DNA of 64,000 nucleotides, from NCBI RefSeq assembly GCF_019042735.1, contig NZ_JAHQCR010000050.1, positions 62,001 through 126,000 on the forward strand, read 5' to 3'. This stretch comes from Evansella alkalicola (GTDB lineage Bacteria; Bacillota; Bacilli; Bacillales; Salisediminibacteriaceae). Numbering within the stretch: the stretch's first letter is position 1; each line of letters opens with the position of its first letter. Below are positions 45,717-53,676 of this stretch, one piece after another. The notes below the pieces were generated by a model, which saw only the letters and a list, made by a program, of their open reading frames with translations, was not told the DNA's origin and ran no database searches. Made by a program: the position numbers and the translations under genes.

Positions 45717-46490
45717 TTAATCATTTTTTTCAATTAATTTACTAATAAATGACTTGATATCCTCTTCTGTCTCTCCGTGATAAAGGTTATATTGAATCAT
45801 TAAACCAAAATCATCAAAATTAATGCCCACTATTGCAACGTCAATGTCACTTTCTACAAATTGGTATTGGATTGGTTGACCATTAATTTCAATTGTTTCA
45901 GCACCTTGAATCTCGCCGTATCCACCTTTGAAAACTTCGATTGAAATCGCAACCTCATCTAAATACAAATCTCCAAAGATTATCTCTTGAGTTCCAGCTG
46001 AACCCCACTCGTCTATCAGATTCTGATCTAGCATATTATTAGTAGATACTAAATAATGTATCTCTACACTTCTAGGTTTTTCATCATTTGAGTCTCCCAC
46101 GCCGTTTAGTATTGAATAATTAACAGTTACATTACCAATAGTATATTCATCATGCTCTGGAATTAAAGGAGAGACACCAAATTCTTCGTTAATTTTTTGT
46201 CTAATTAGTTCCGTGTCACTAGTAGCATTATTACTTCCATTATTTAATTCTATACTATCAAGTATGATGTGGTTATAGATTGAATATCCACCAAAGAATA
46301 ATATGATTGCAACAACCGCTGTTGATAAAACTGGGCTTAGAAACTTAAAAGTACTTTTCTTTTTCGACAATTTATCTATTCCATAAGTGATATTTTCATA
46401 CATTTCTTTTTCCTCATGTTCACTTATTTCAATAGAGTTGTAGGACTTGAATAATCGGTCATATTCAGAATAATGTTCATTTCCCTTCAT
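45717..46490 (-). CDS. Membrane-anchored putative anti-sigma, locus 3
   Basis: About 257 aa: cytoplasmic N-terminus (YDRLFKSYNSIEISEHEEKE, then MYENITYGIDKLSKK), membrane helix (LSTAVVAIILFFGGYSIY), outer domain of about 180 residues. Overlaps the sigma gene by 14 nt, AGGAGG 9 nt upstream. The sequence is divergent from locus 2 partners but the plan is the same. It resembles the DUF4179-type anti-sigma layout; I am not certain of that family. Confidence 0.65.
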   Translation of the reverse strand: MKGNEHYSEYDRLFKSYNSIEISEHEEKEMYENITYGIDKLSKKKSTFKFLSPVLSTAVVAIILFFGGYSIYNHIILDSIELNNGSNNATSDTELIRQKINEEFGVSPLIPEHDEYTIGNVTVNYSILNGVGDSNDEKPRSVEIHYLVSTNNMLDQNLIDEWGSAGTQEIIFGDLYLDEVAISIEVFKGGYGEIQGAETIEINGQPIQYQFVESDIDVAIVGINFDDFGLMIQYNLYHGETEEDIKSFISKLIEKND

Positions 46491-47004
46491 ACTCATATCC
46501 CTCCTTGACCATTTCTCGTTTTAATGCAGTTAAACCTCTAAATAATTGATTTTTCACTTTCGTTTTATTCCAATCAAGAATTTCAGCAGTCTCTTCAATA
46601 GAGAGTTCTTTAATTTTTCTTAAGAAGATAACTTCTTGATATGACCTCTTAATTCTTTTCATTGCCTTATATAATTGTTCTTCCATTTCCCCTAACTGAG
46701 TTATCTTTTCCGGGCAATTATCCCTCGAAGCTAAAGTAGTAAATGACTCTACCATAAAACGGATTGGTTTTTTCTTACGAATATAATCAATCGTCACATT
46801 TCTAGCAATCTTATATAGCCAATTTTTATCACTAGTAACCCCTTGAAAATTGTCTATATGTTCAAACGCCTTTATAAAAGTATCTTGTGTTAAGTCTTTA
46901 GCTTGTTCTTCATCTCCAATCATAATAAGGATAAAGTGAAAAATCTCTTTATGATAAAGACCATACCAATTTTGTATTTTTAATTTGTTAGGATTGGACT
47001 CCAA
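46477..47004 (-). CDS. ECF-type RNA polymerase sigma factor, locus 3
   Basis: 175 aa with region 2 (YGLYHKEIFHFILIMIGDEEQ...DLTQDTFIKAFEHI, WLYKIARNVTIDYIRKKKPI) and region 4 (MKRIKRSYQEVIFLRKIKELSIEETAEILDWNKTKVK). Paralog of the other two sigma factors in the window. A near-perfect ECF promoter lies about 40 nt upstream, so it probably activates its own operon. Confidence 0.92.
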   Translation of the reverse strand: MESNPNKLKIQNWYGLYHKEIFHFILIMIGDEEQAKDLTQDTFIKAFEHIDNFQGVTSDKNWLYKIARNVTIDYIRKKKPIRFMVESFTTLASRDNCPEKITQLGEMEEQLYKAMKRIKRSYQEVIFLRKIKELSIEETAEILDWNKTKVKNQLFRGLTALKREMVKEGYEYEGK

Positions 47005-47043
47005 TCTATTTCACCTCTCGCGATTATTTTTAATTGTCATAAG

Positions 47044-47069
47044 GACGAATAACCATGTAAAAAGTTTCA
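47044..47069 (-). promoter_or_regulatory. ECF-type promoter of sigma locus 3
   Basis: Minus strand TGAAAC, 16 nt, CGTC, the classical Bacillus ECF layout, with the T run after TGAAAC. 40 nt before the sigma start. Confidence 0.65.
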
Positions 47070-47114
47070 CTCTATTTTATTTTTTCTATTACTTGCTAAA
47101 AAAGCAAACAAAAA

Positions 47115-47146
47115 ACACTAACTCCTTCATGGTAAGAAGTTAGTGT
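47115..47146 (-). terminator. Terminator after the remnant gene
   Basis: ACACTAACT / AGTTAGTGT stem, then TTTTTTG on the minus strand. There is no intact gene upstream for it, only the remnant at 47203-47352. Confidence 0.8.
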
Positions 47147-47202
47147 CTCTGATTAAGAATATTAAAGTTGTAATACTCAGAGCACCTCGCTAGTTTTGAT
47201 CA

Positions 47203-47352
47203 CTATTTTAGTTGCATCGTTGTAATACAAGTATCGCCCTTTTCAAAAGTAGAGATTTCTGATGCTACTTCCTTATTATCAGATGATATGGTCACAATAT
47301 AATCAAAGCTAACTCCTGATGCAAAAAGACGAACGACAATAGCTGACTGTTC
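47203..47352 (-). pseudogene. Possible 3' remnant of an unrecognised gene
   Basis: A 49-codon open stretch ending with a stop and followed by a good terminator. Its translation (AIVVRLFASGVSFDYIVTIS ... GDTCITTMQLK) looks protein-like with strand alternation. It has no usable start: stop codons lie directly upstream and no ATG with a binding site is present. The best reading is the 3' end of a decayed gene. Family not recognised. Confidence 0.4.
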
Positions 47353-47557
47353 TTACTAGTTTTTTTGTTCTTATACTCAGTAGCTTATAAGTCATTATGC
47401 TTACAAATCTCAACTATTACTTTATTAACTTAAAATAAAGAAGCACCTTATAGTATTTTGTTTAATGGAGTTTGAAGCATATATTTAGCTAATGCTTTTT
47501 AAAGTATCTCCTACCTAAAACGGCAAGTAATAGGTCAAGTCACAAAAAATAAAAAAA

Positions 47558-47579
47558 CCACCATAATTATGTATGGTGG
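47558..47579 (-). terminator. Terminator of ssrA
   Basis: CCACCATA / TATGGTGG hairpin beginning within the tmRNA CCA end and followed by seven Ts on the minus strand. Confidence 0.85.
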
Positions 47580-47939
47580 AGACGGTGGGAATCGAACCCA
47601 CGTCCAGAGATAACGTAACTTAAGCGTCTACGAGCGTAGTCAGTTTATTAGCATTTCGCTAACACTTCAGCCAACTGACAGGCTTCCGTGTAGCTATCCC
47701 GATTAATCTCTTCCTATTGTCCTCAGGCGGTGGACGCAAGGCGTATCCCACTTAGAGTGAGTCCCTGATCCTTCACATGGGCGATGAAGGGAGGAACCGC
47801 AATCAGCTACTTATTAGGCAGCGAATGCGAAGTTGTTTTCTTCTTTGCCAACTATAGGCGATGGGCGTTTTATACGAGGACACCCAGCTCGGCCCGCGAC
47901 TTAAGCACGACCTACCCCTGTCGAATCCAGAACGTCCCC
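47574..47939 (-). ncRNA. ssrA: tmRNA (ssrA)
   Basis: 366 nt. The 5' end GGGGACGTTCTGGATTCGAC and the 3' end GGGTTCGATTCCCACC...CACCA form the alanyl-tRNA-like half, with CCA encoded. The tag frame at 47814-47849 reads GKEENNFAFAA followed by two stops, giving the tag AGKEENNFAFAA with the first Ala from the tRNA part. Rescues stalled ribosomes with SmpB, encoded about 190 nt upstream. Confidence 0.97.
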
Positions 47940-48052
47940 ATTAGATGGTACATCGACTTTATTTGATAGTCGGCTGCACACTAGGAATCGTTTCGGATAG
48001 AATAAGTCTAAGCATATCGCTTATTTAATTTTCTACCTTAACGGTAATTCTT

Positions 48053-48080
48053 ATTATAACATATAGAAATGAGAGTTCAA
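48053..48080 (-). promoter_or_regulatory. Promoter of ssrA
   Basis: TTGAAC, 16-nt spacer, TATAAT on the minus strand. It would give a leader of about 105 nt that RNase P removes. Confidence 0.7.
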
Positions 48081-48132
48081 ATGGTAACCTACACCAATGG
48101 GGGATAGCTATTCCAGTGAGCATCCAGCTCCA

Positions 48133-48600
48133 TTATCTACCTAATTGGTTGTCCTTAAATGCTCGTTGAATCTCTCTATTTGCATCTTTCTTCTTTAGAT
48201 CTTCCCGTTTGTCGTACTTCTTCTTACCTTTTCCAAGACCCAATAACGCTTTGGCAAAACCATTTTTGATATAGATCTTAAGTGGGACTAGCGTATAACC
48301 TTTTTCCCTTGTTAAACCAATGAGCTGATTGATCTGTTTTTTATGCATCAGGAGTTTACGTGTTCTCACAGGATCATGGTTATAGCGATTCCCCTGTTCA
48401 TACGGGCTAATGTGCATATTATGAAGCCAAACTTCCCCATTGCTTACTCTCGCAAAGGAGTCTTTTAAGTTGCCACGACCTCCACGAAGAGATTTTATTT
48501 CCGTACCTGTCAATACCATTCCAGCTTCATATGTTTCTTCAATATGATAATCATGCCTTGCTTTCTTATTTTGGGCGATGAGTTTTCCTTCGGTTGCCAT
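48133..48600 (-). CDS. smpB: SmpB, tmRNA-binding protein
   Basis: 155 aa, normal length. Characteristic NKKARHDYHIEETYEAGMVL, GTEIKSLR and the basic C-terminal tail (KKYDKREDLKKKDANREIQR) that enters the decoding site. Works with tmRNA to tag stalled peptides for proteolysis. Order rnr-smpB-ssrA is conserved in Bacillus. Confidence 0.97.
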   Translation of the reverse strand: MATEGKLIAQNKKARHDYHIEETYEAGMVLTGTEIKSLRGGRGNLKDSFARVSNGEVWLHNMHISPYEQGNRYNHDPVRTRKLLMHKKQINQLIGLTREKGYTLVPLKIYIKNGFAKALLGLGKGKKKYDKREDLKKKDANREIQRAFKDNQLGR

Positions 48601-48823
48601 TGTCTTTGCATCCTTTCTTTCAAAGCGCTCATTACCTAATCATACCAAAAAAAGGGTAATTGAGCAATTAACCCATCAATGATGGTTCTGGTACATAAGT
48701 GTTTCCTCCGGATTTAAACACCCCTATATACACAGGAGAATATATTTTAAAAATCATCATGGACGGCCAGGTCATCTCTAGTGGCAGTTTCAAAGTGATG
48801 GAAGCTTTCTAAACCACCAAGAA

Positions 48824-48851
48824 AGAAGCTGGGACATAACTCCCAGCTTCT
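48824..48851 (-). terminator. Terminator of rnr
   Basis: AGAAGCTGGGA / TCCCAGCTTCT stem with a short loop and TTCTT tail on the minus strand, 28 nt after rnr. Confidence 0.8.
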
Positions 48852-48878
48852 TTTGCTGTTTTTCCTATGAAGAACCTC

Positions 48879-51266
48879 TTACCTCTTCTTCTTTTTCTTC
48901 CCCTTATTACGTTTCGCCGCTGGAGCGTTCTCATAAAACTTCTTCTTTTTCTTCTTACCCTTTTTACCGTTCTTATCATTTGGTGGGTTAGCACCTAGGT
49001 TTAAACCACCGCCACTACCACTGCCTTGGCCACGACGGCCTCCTCCTTCGCCACCGTTATCACCACGTTTTTTCCTAGACGGTCGTTTGCCACCTTCAAT
49101 CACTCGAGGAGTTTCCAATCTTCTCTCCTTACGCGCCTTCATTCCTACAATTTCAAAATCAATCACGCGTTCTTCCACATTCACATTAATGACTCTGACT
49201 TCAATTTCATCACCGATACGGAATACATTCCCTGTACGTTCACCAATCATGGCATATTGTTGTTCATTATAGTGATAGTAGTCGTCTGTTAAGTAGCTAA
49301 CGTGGACAAGACCTTCGATAGTATTCGGGAGCTCCACAAACAGTCCAAAATTTGTAACACCGCTGATGATCCCTTCAAATTCTTGTCCAATTTTATCTTC
49401 CATGAATTGAACCTTTTTCATCTCATCCGTTTCGCGACTCGCATCTTCTGCACGACGCTCCATCTCAGAGGAATGACGAGCAATATCCCCAAGCTTCTCT
49501 TGCCATTTTTCAATCGTTTCGTCATCTGTTTTTCCTTCAATTAAATAAGTACGAATTAAACGATGAACGATTAAGTCAGGGTAACGACGGATTGGTGAAG
49601 TAAAGTGTGTATAGAAATCAGCTGATAGCCCGAAGTGACCAACACTCTCTGGATCATACTTCGCTTGCTTCATGGAACGGAGCATGACAGTGCTAATTAC
49701 CGCTTCCTCTGGCTCCCCTTTCACCTGTTCCAGCAACTCCTGTAGTGCACGAGGGTGAACCGTATTTGCCGCACCCTTTACAACATAACCAAAGTTCGTG
49801 ATAAACTCTAAAAACTTGTTGAGCTTCTCTTCATCTGGATCCTCGTGAATACGGTACATGAACGGAACCTTCATCCAATGGAAATGCTCTGCTATTGTTT
49901 CATTCGCTGCAAGCATAAACTCCTCAATGAGGCGTTCCGCAACCGAACGTTCCCGTAACACAATATCAGTAGGCGTACCATCATCTGGATCTACCAATAC
50001 CTTTGCTTCTTTAAAGTCAAAGTCGATTGCTCCACGTGCCATTCTCTTTTTGCGAAGAATCTCTGCAAGTTCACCCATGAGCTTAAAAAATGGTATAAGC
50101 TCTTCATAATCCTTCATTACCTCTTCGTCATCTTCGTGGAGGATCGCTCGAACATCGCGGTAAGTCATTCGCTCTGTTGTCTTAATGACACTTTGGAAAA
50201 TATCATGATTCACAACTTCACCAGAAGGGTTAATCTCCATTTCACAGGATAGGGTTAACCTGTCTACTTTCGGATTTAAAGAACAAATACCATTAGAAAG
50301 CCTATGTGGAATCATAGGTATAACCCTGTCTACTAAGTAAGCACTTGTTGCCCTTTCTGCTGCTTCCTTATCGATGGCAGATCCTTCTTTCACATAGTAA
50401 GAAACATCGGCAATGTGAACCCCTAGTAAGTAGTTTCCATTCTCCAGTTTTTTCACCTGAACCGCATCATCTAAGTCCTTTGCATCGGCACCGTCAATTG
50501 TCACAATTGTTTCATCCCGTAGATCTCGACGATTCTCAAGCTCACTCGGATCGATTTCATTCGGCACAGAATCTGCATGATCCAATGTCTCCTGTTCAAA
50601 TTCCAACGGCAAGCCATGTTTATAAATGACCGACAAGATATCAACACCAGGGTCATTTTTATGTCCGAGAACCTCCAATACTCGTCCTTCGGCACTCATT
50701 CGTCCCTCTGGATATTTGATAATCTCAACTAATACTTTATGACCATCGATTGCTTTTCCTTCCTGCCCTTTTGGGATAAAAATATCATTTGGAATTCTTT
50801 TATCGTCGGTTTGTACAAATCCATAATGCTTGTCGTCAATATACGTTCCAACCGTCGTTTTTACCCCACGTTCAAGAATTCTGATAATAGCTCCTTCAGG
50901 CCTCGCACCAGATGAAGTAGGGTGTAGACGAACGAGAACCTTGTCCTTATTCATGGCACCGTTCATTTCAGCACCAGCTACGTACACATCATTATGATCC
51001 TCTTCTGTTTTAACGAATGCAAAACCTTTAGGATGCATAATAACTTCGCCCTTCAATAGGCTCATTTTTTCCGGAATCCCGTAGCGATTGCTTCGGGTTC
51101 GGACAATTTTTCCCTCTTCCTCCAGTTCATTTAAGAGTTTCACAAACTCCTTAAACTGGCTCGAATCTTCAAGCTTCATTATTTCTTCAAGCTCTTTAAT
51201 TGCTAGGGGACGCTCTGCTTCTTCCTTCATATATGTAAGAAGCTTTTCTTTTGTCATTTCACTCAT
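48879..51266 (-). CDS. rnr: RNase R, 3'-5' exoribonuclease
   Basis: About 795 aa. N-terminal winged helix (1-60), two cold-shock domains, RNB catalytic domain with DGADAKDLDDAVQV (metal-binding Asp cluster) and HFTSPIRRYPDLIVHR, S1 domain (GQEFEGIISGVTNFGLFVEL), then a long Gly- and Lys-rich tail with runs of six lysines. The basic tail helps unwinding of structured RNA and tmRNA-linked decay. I start at MSEMTKEK with AAAGGAG upstream; the esterase gene ends 27 nt before it. Confidence 0.97.
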   Translation of the reverse strand: MSEMTKEKLLTYMKEEAERPLAIKELEEIMKLEDSSQFKEFVKLLNELEEEGKIVRTRSNRYGIPEKMSLLKGEVIMHPKGFAFVKTEEDHNDVYVAGAEMNGAMNKDKVLVRLHPTSSGARPEGAIIRILERGVKTTVGTYIDDKHYGFVQTDDKRIPNDIFIPKGQEGKAIDGHKVLVEIIKYPEGRMSAEGRVLEVLGHKNDPGVDILSVIYKHGLPLEFEQETLDHADSVPNEIDPSELENRRDLRDETIVTIDGADAKDLDDAVQVKKLENGNYLLGVHIADVSYYVKEGSAIDKEAAERATSAYLVDRVIPMIPHRLSNGICSLNPKVDRLTLSCEMEINPSGEVVNHDIFQSVIKTTERMTYRDVRAILHEDDEEVMKDYEELIPFFKLMGELAEILRKKRMARGAIDFDFKEAKVLVDPDDGTPTDIVLRERSVAERLIEEFMLAANETIAEHFHWMKVPFMYRIHEDPDEEKLNKFLEFITNFGYVVKGAANTVHPRALQELLEQVKGEPEEAVISTVMLRSMKQAKYDPESVGHFGLSADFYTHFTSPIRRYPDLIVHRLIRTYLIEGKTDDETIEKWQEKLGDIARHSSEMERRAEDASRETDEMKKVQFMEDKIGQEFEGIISGVTNFGLFVELPNTIEGLVHVSYLTDDYYHYNEQQYAMIGERTGNVFRIGDEIEVRVINVNVEERVIDFEIVGMKARKERRLETPRVIEGGKRPSRKKRGDNGGEGGGRRGQGSGSGGGLNLGANPPNDKNGKKGKKKKKKFYENAPAAKRNKGKKKKKR

Positions 51267-51292
51267 ATATTTCGCTCCTTTCTCTTGTAACT

Positions 51293-52042
51293 TTATACAT
51301 TCCAATCGAGTTGTTCTAAAAACTCAAATACATCTTCATGTAATTGGTCTTTCTCTTTATCTAATGTAATAACATGTCCCGATTCTTCGTACCATTTCAA
51401 TTTCTTTTTCTCCGCTTCCACAGATTCATAAATAATATTTGCACTATCTGGATTAATCATTTTATCGTGCCTTGCCTGGACTACAAAAGTAGGAGTGTAG
51501 ATCATGTCTACATTGTCACGTACCTCTTGTATGAGTCCTTGCAATAACTTCAACGTAGCCATTGGTTTTTTCTGAAAAGATTTCATCTCCTCTTCAATCT
51601 GTTCTTCTGGCTTCTGTTCATGTCGTTTATACTCCCGTGCATATTCCAACACGCCTTCATACATTACTTCTTCACTGCGAATATACATTGGTGCACACAT
51701 TGGTATGATTCCCTTTACTGGTAGTGTATACCCTAGTTTTAAGGAAAATACCCCTCCTAAGGAAAGTCCAGCAACTGCGATTTCTTCATACCCCATATTT
51801 TTCAAATGATTATAGCCTTCTAATACGTCCTCCCACCAATCCTCAGGACCATACTTTACTAACTCCTCAGGTGGTACAGCGTGTCCTTTGTATTGTGGTG
51901 CATGACTTGTATAACCCTTTTTTTGTAAAAATCGTGCTAGCATTCTACAATCAGAAGAATTTCCTGTAAATCCGTGTAAGAAGAGGACCGCACGATCTCC
52001 CCCTTCAAATGTAAATGGCTCTGGCTGTTTTATCTTCATCAT
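51293..52042 (-). CDS. Carboxylesterase / alpha-beta hydrolase
   Basis: 249 aa. Nucleophile in GLSLGG, oxyanion loop LHGFTGNSSD, catalytic His in EESGHVITLDKE. This is the counterpart of B. subtilis yvaK (Est30-type esterase), known to hydrolyse short esters. Begins 1 nt after the upstream hydrolase gene. Confidence 0.92.
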   Translation of the reverse strand: MMKIKQPEPFTFEGGDRAVLFLHGFTGNSSDCRMLARFLQKKGYTSHAPQYKGHAVPPEELVKYGPEDWWEDVLEGYNHLKNMGYEEIAVAGLSLGGVFSLKLGYTLPVKGIIPMCAPMYIRSEEVMYEGVLEYAREYKRHEQKPEEQIEEEMKSFQKKPMATLKLLQGLIQEVRDNVDMIYTPTFVVQARHDKMINPDSANIIYESVEAEKKKLKWYEESGHVITLDKEKDQLHEDVFEFLEQLDWNV

Positions 52043-52043
52043 T

Positions 52044-52766
52044 TTAGTTTCCTTCTCCTTCTTCTATATCTACTTTATTTTTTGTCAATAGGAAATCGTC
52101 TATTCTCTTTAGTAAATCTTCTTTATCTTCCCCAAACCAAATATAATGCTTCGCCTTCGGAAAATAATAGACGCGCTTTTCCTTCGACTGAATTTGCTCA
52201 TAAATAAACTCTGCACTTTTTTTAGGAGGAACGAGTCCGTCGCTTTCTCCTTGAATAATAAGTGTGGGTATTTTTACATTTTTCAAATGTGGCCGAAGTT
52301 TTCTAACCATGATAGAAAACTCTTTCGTTGCAATTATTGGAGTCTCCTTTACCTTCTTCATATAGAACTGGTATAACTTATCATCTTCTAGTTCCCCACG
52401 AAGCCCTTCTAAAACCCACCCAGCCACATCTTGTACGAGTTGCCTAGGATTAATATAAAATGCTGCCGTACTTAATAGGACCAGCTTTTCAACAGGATAC
52501 TTTGAGGCAATATAGCTTGCGATCATTCCCCCCATAGAAAAACCAATGACATATACTTTTTCACAACGTTTCAGAAGCTCTTCTGCAGCTACCTCTGCCG
52601 CGTAAATCCAATGTTTATATGTTACACCTTTCAAGCCGTCCTTACTTCCATGACCAGGTAGTGTTGGGCAATACACAAGCCAATGCCTTTTTTCAAGATG
52701 GGACGTAATGGCCTCAACTTCATCTGGTGTTCCTGAAAAACCATGTAGGACTAAGCATCCTATCAC
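52044..52766 (-). CDS. Second alpha-beta hydrolase, paralog of the downstream esterase
   Basis: 240 aa. Same plan as the next gene: LVLHGFSGTPDEV oxyanion loop, nucleophile in GFSMGGMIAS, late catalytic His in KAKHYIWFG. GTG start with a weak GGTGAAG site. Two tandem copies in this position suggest local duplication; substrate preference may have diverged. Confidence 0.85.
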   Translation of the reverse strand: MIGCLVLHGFSGTPDEVEAITSHLEKRHWLVYCPTLPGHGSKDGLKGVTYKHWIYAAEVAAEELLKRCEKVYVIGFSMGGMIASYIASKYPVEKLVLLSTAAFYINPRQLVQDVAGWVLEGLRGELEDDKLYQFYMKKVKETPIIATKEFSIMVRKLRPHLKNVKIPTLIIQGESDGLVPPKKSAEFIYEQIQSKEKRVYYFPKAKHYIWFGEDKEDLLKRIDDFLLTKNKVDIEEGEGN

Positions 52767-53028
52767 TTTACTTCACCACCAATTTATATTTAAAAAAACT
52801 ATTAGTTGTTAATAAGCTATGTATTTGTTCCAAATTAGGGGACTAGTTTAGTCATATTAGATATGTATCAAAATTGTGACATCAATCTAAAGTTGGGGGT
52901 CACTTTTTCATAAAAACTCTGGTGCAAATCCTGTGGTTCCCACCCCATCATAGTTAAAAATCAACGGGGTTGTCACGTACATTGCTCAATTTGTAACGTA
53001 AAGCCATAATTCAGGATAAAGTTCGGGG
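52767..53028. other. Gene-free interval before the esterases
   Basis: About 260 bp. Includes short GGTGCAAATCC/CCCACC patches that look vaguely tRNA-like but do not fold as one. No gene supported. Confidence 0.5.
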
Positions 53029-53057
53029 AAAGTTCGGGGACCTGGTCCCCGAACTTT
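53029..53057. repeat. 29-bp perfect palindrome with GGGGACC-T-GGTCCCC core
   Basis: Two 14-bp arms (AAAGTTCGGGGACC and its complement) round one base. A partial outer copy (AAAGTTCGGGG) begins at about 53018. Same plan as 30205-30233 with different flanks. Confidence 0.85.
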
Positions 53058-53078
53058 ATGTGAACGCCACCAAAAAAA

Positions 53079-53102
53079 AACAGCAAGCATATGCCTGCTG
53101 TT
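53079..53102 (-). terminator. Terminator of secG
   Basis: AACAGCAGGCAT / ATGCTTGCTGTT hairpin followed by a long T run on the minus strand, 24 nt after the stop. Confidence 0.92.
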
Positions 53103-53125
53103 TCGTTAATAATTACTATTTATTA

Positions 53126-53356
53126 TTACAATAAGAAAGCAACGGTAACTGTTAGTAAGAAGAAAAGTACCCCTAGAACAACTGTGGCTCTGCTTAGTAC
53201 AGCTTCCAACCCACGGGCTTTTTGCTTTCCAACTAATTGCTCAGCACCACCGGAGATAGCACCTGATAAACCTGCGCTACGACCTGATTGTAAGACAACT
53301 ACTGCAATAAGTAAAATTGATACGATAACAAGTAAAATTTGAGCTACGATTAGCAA
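53126..53356 (-). CDS. secG: SecG, preprotein translocase subunit
   Basis: 76 aa with two membrane helices separated by the SecG loop (LQSGRSAGLSGAISGGAEQL). Forms SecYEG. Position upstream of the esterase and rnr genes matches B. subtilis. Confidence 0.95.
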   Translation of the reverse strand: MLIVAQILLVIVSILLIAVVVLQSGRSAGLSGAISGGAEQLVGKQKARGLEAVLSRATVVLGVLFFLLTVTVAFLL

Positions 53357-53500
53357 ACTCTACACCTCCATGCATGCACTTAAACGTATTCTGAATATAC
53401 CATGAAAAAGTGGACATCGCAACCCCATTTAATGTTCCTCGAAGATTGTAACAAATTCGTGAAACTTTAGAGACAAACCATAATTATATGATTTAAAAAC

Positions 53501-53617
53501 ATGTCAGCAATTGCTGAACACAAAAATTTGCAACATTTCAATAGTACTACAACAACGATTAAAGAGATGATGGAAGACCTCGATACGATCGTTAATGAGT
53601 TAACTACTAATAAGTGA
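53501..53617 (+). CDS. Possible 38-aa peptide
   Basis: MSAIAEHKNLQHFNSTTTTI... then a helix ending IVNELTTNK, with a bidirectional terminator right after it. No convincing ribosome binding site. Looks like an amphipathic helix; it could be a small gene or a fragment. Lies in the 320-bp secG-eno gap, which is otherwise empty. Confidence 0.35.
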   Translation: MSAIAEHKNLQHFNSTTTTIKEMMEDLDTIVNELTTNK

Positions 53618-53620
53618 TTA

Positions 53621-53660
53621 AAAAAACTCCCCATCCTACTTCGAGGACGGGGAGTTTTTA
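53621..53660. terminator. Bidirectional terminator of eno
   Basis: AACTCCCCATCCT / AGGACGGGGAGTT stem with T runs on both sides. Ends the six-gene glycolytic transcript on the minus strand. Confidence 0.92.
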
Positions 53661-53676
53661 TTTAGAACAAATTTTA

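Noticed and set aside
52910..52965. tRNA-like patch (GGTGCAAATCC ... CCCACCCC)
   Set aside because: No matching acceptor, D or anticodon arms could be folded around it.
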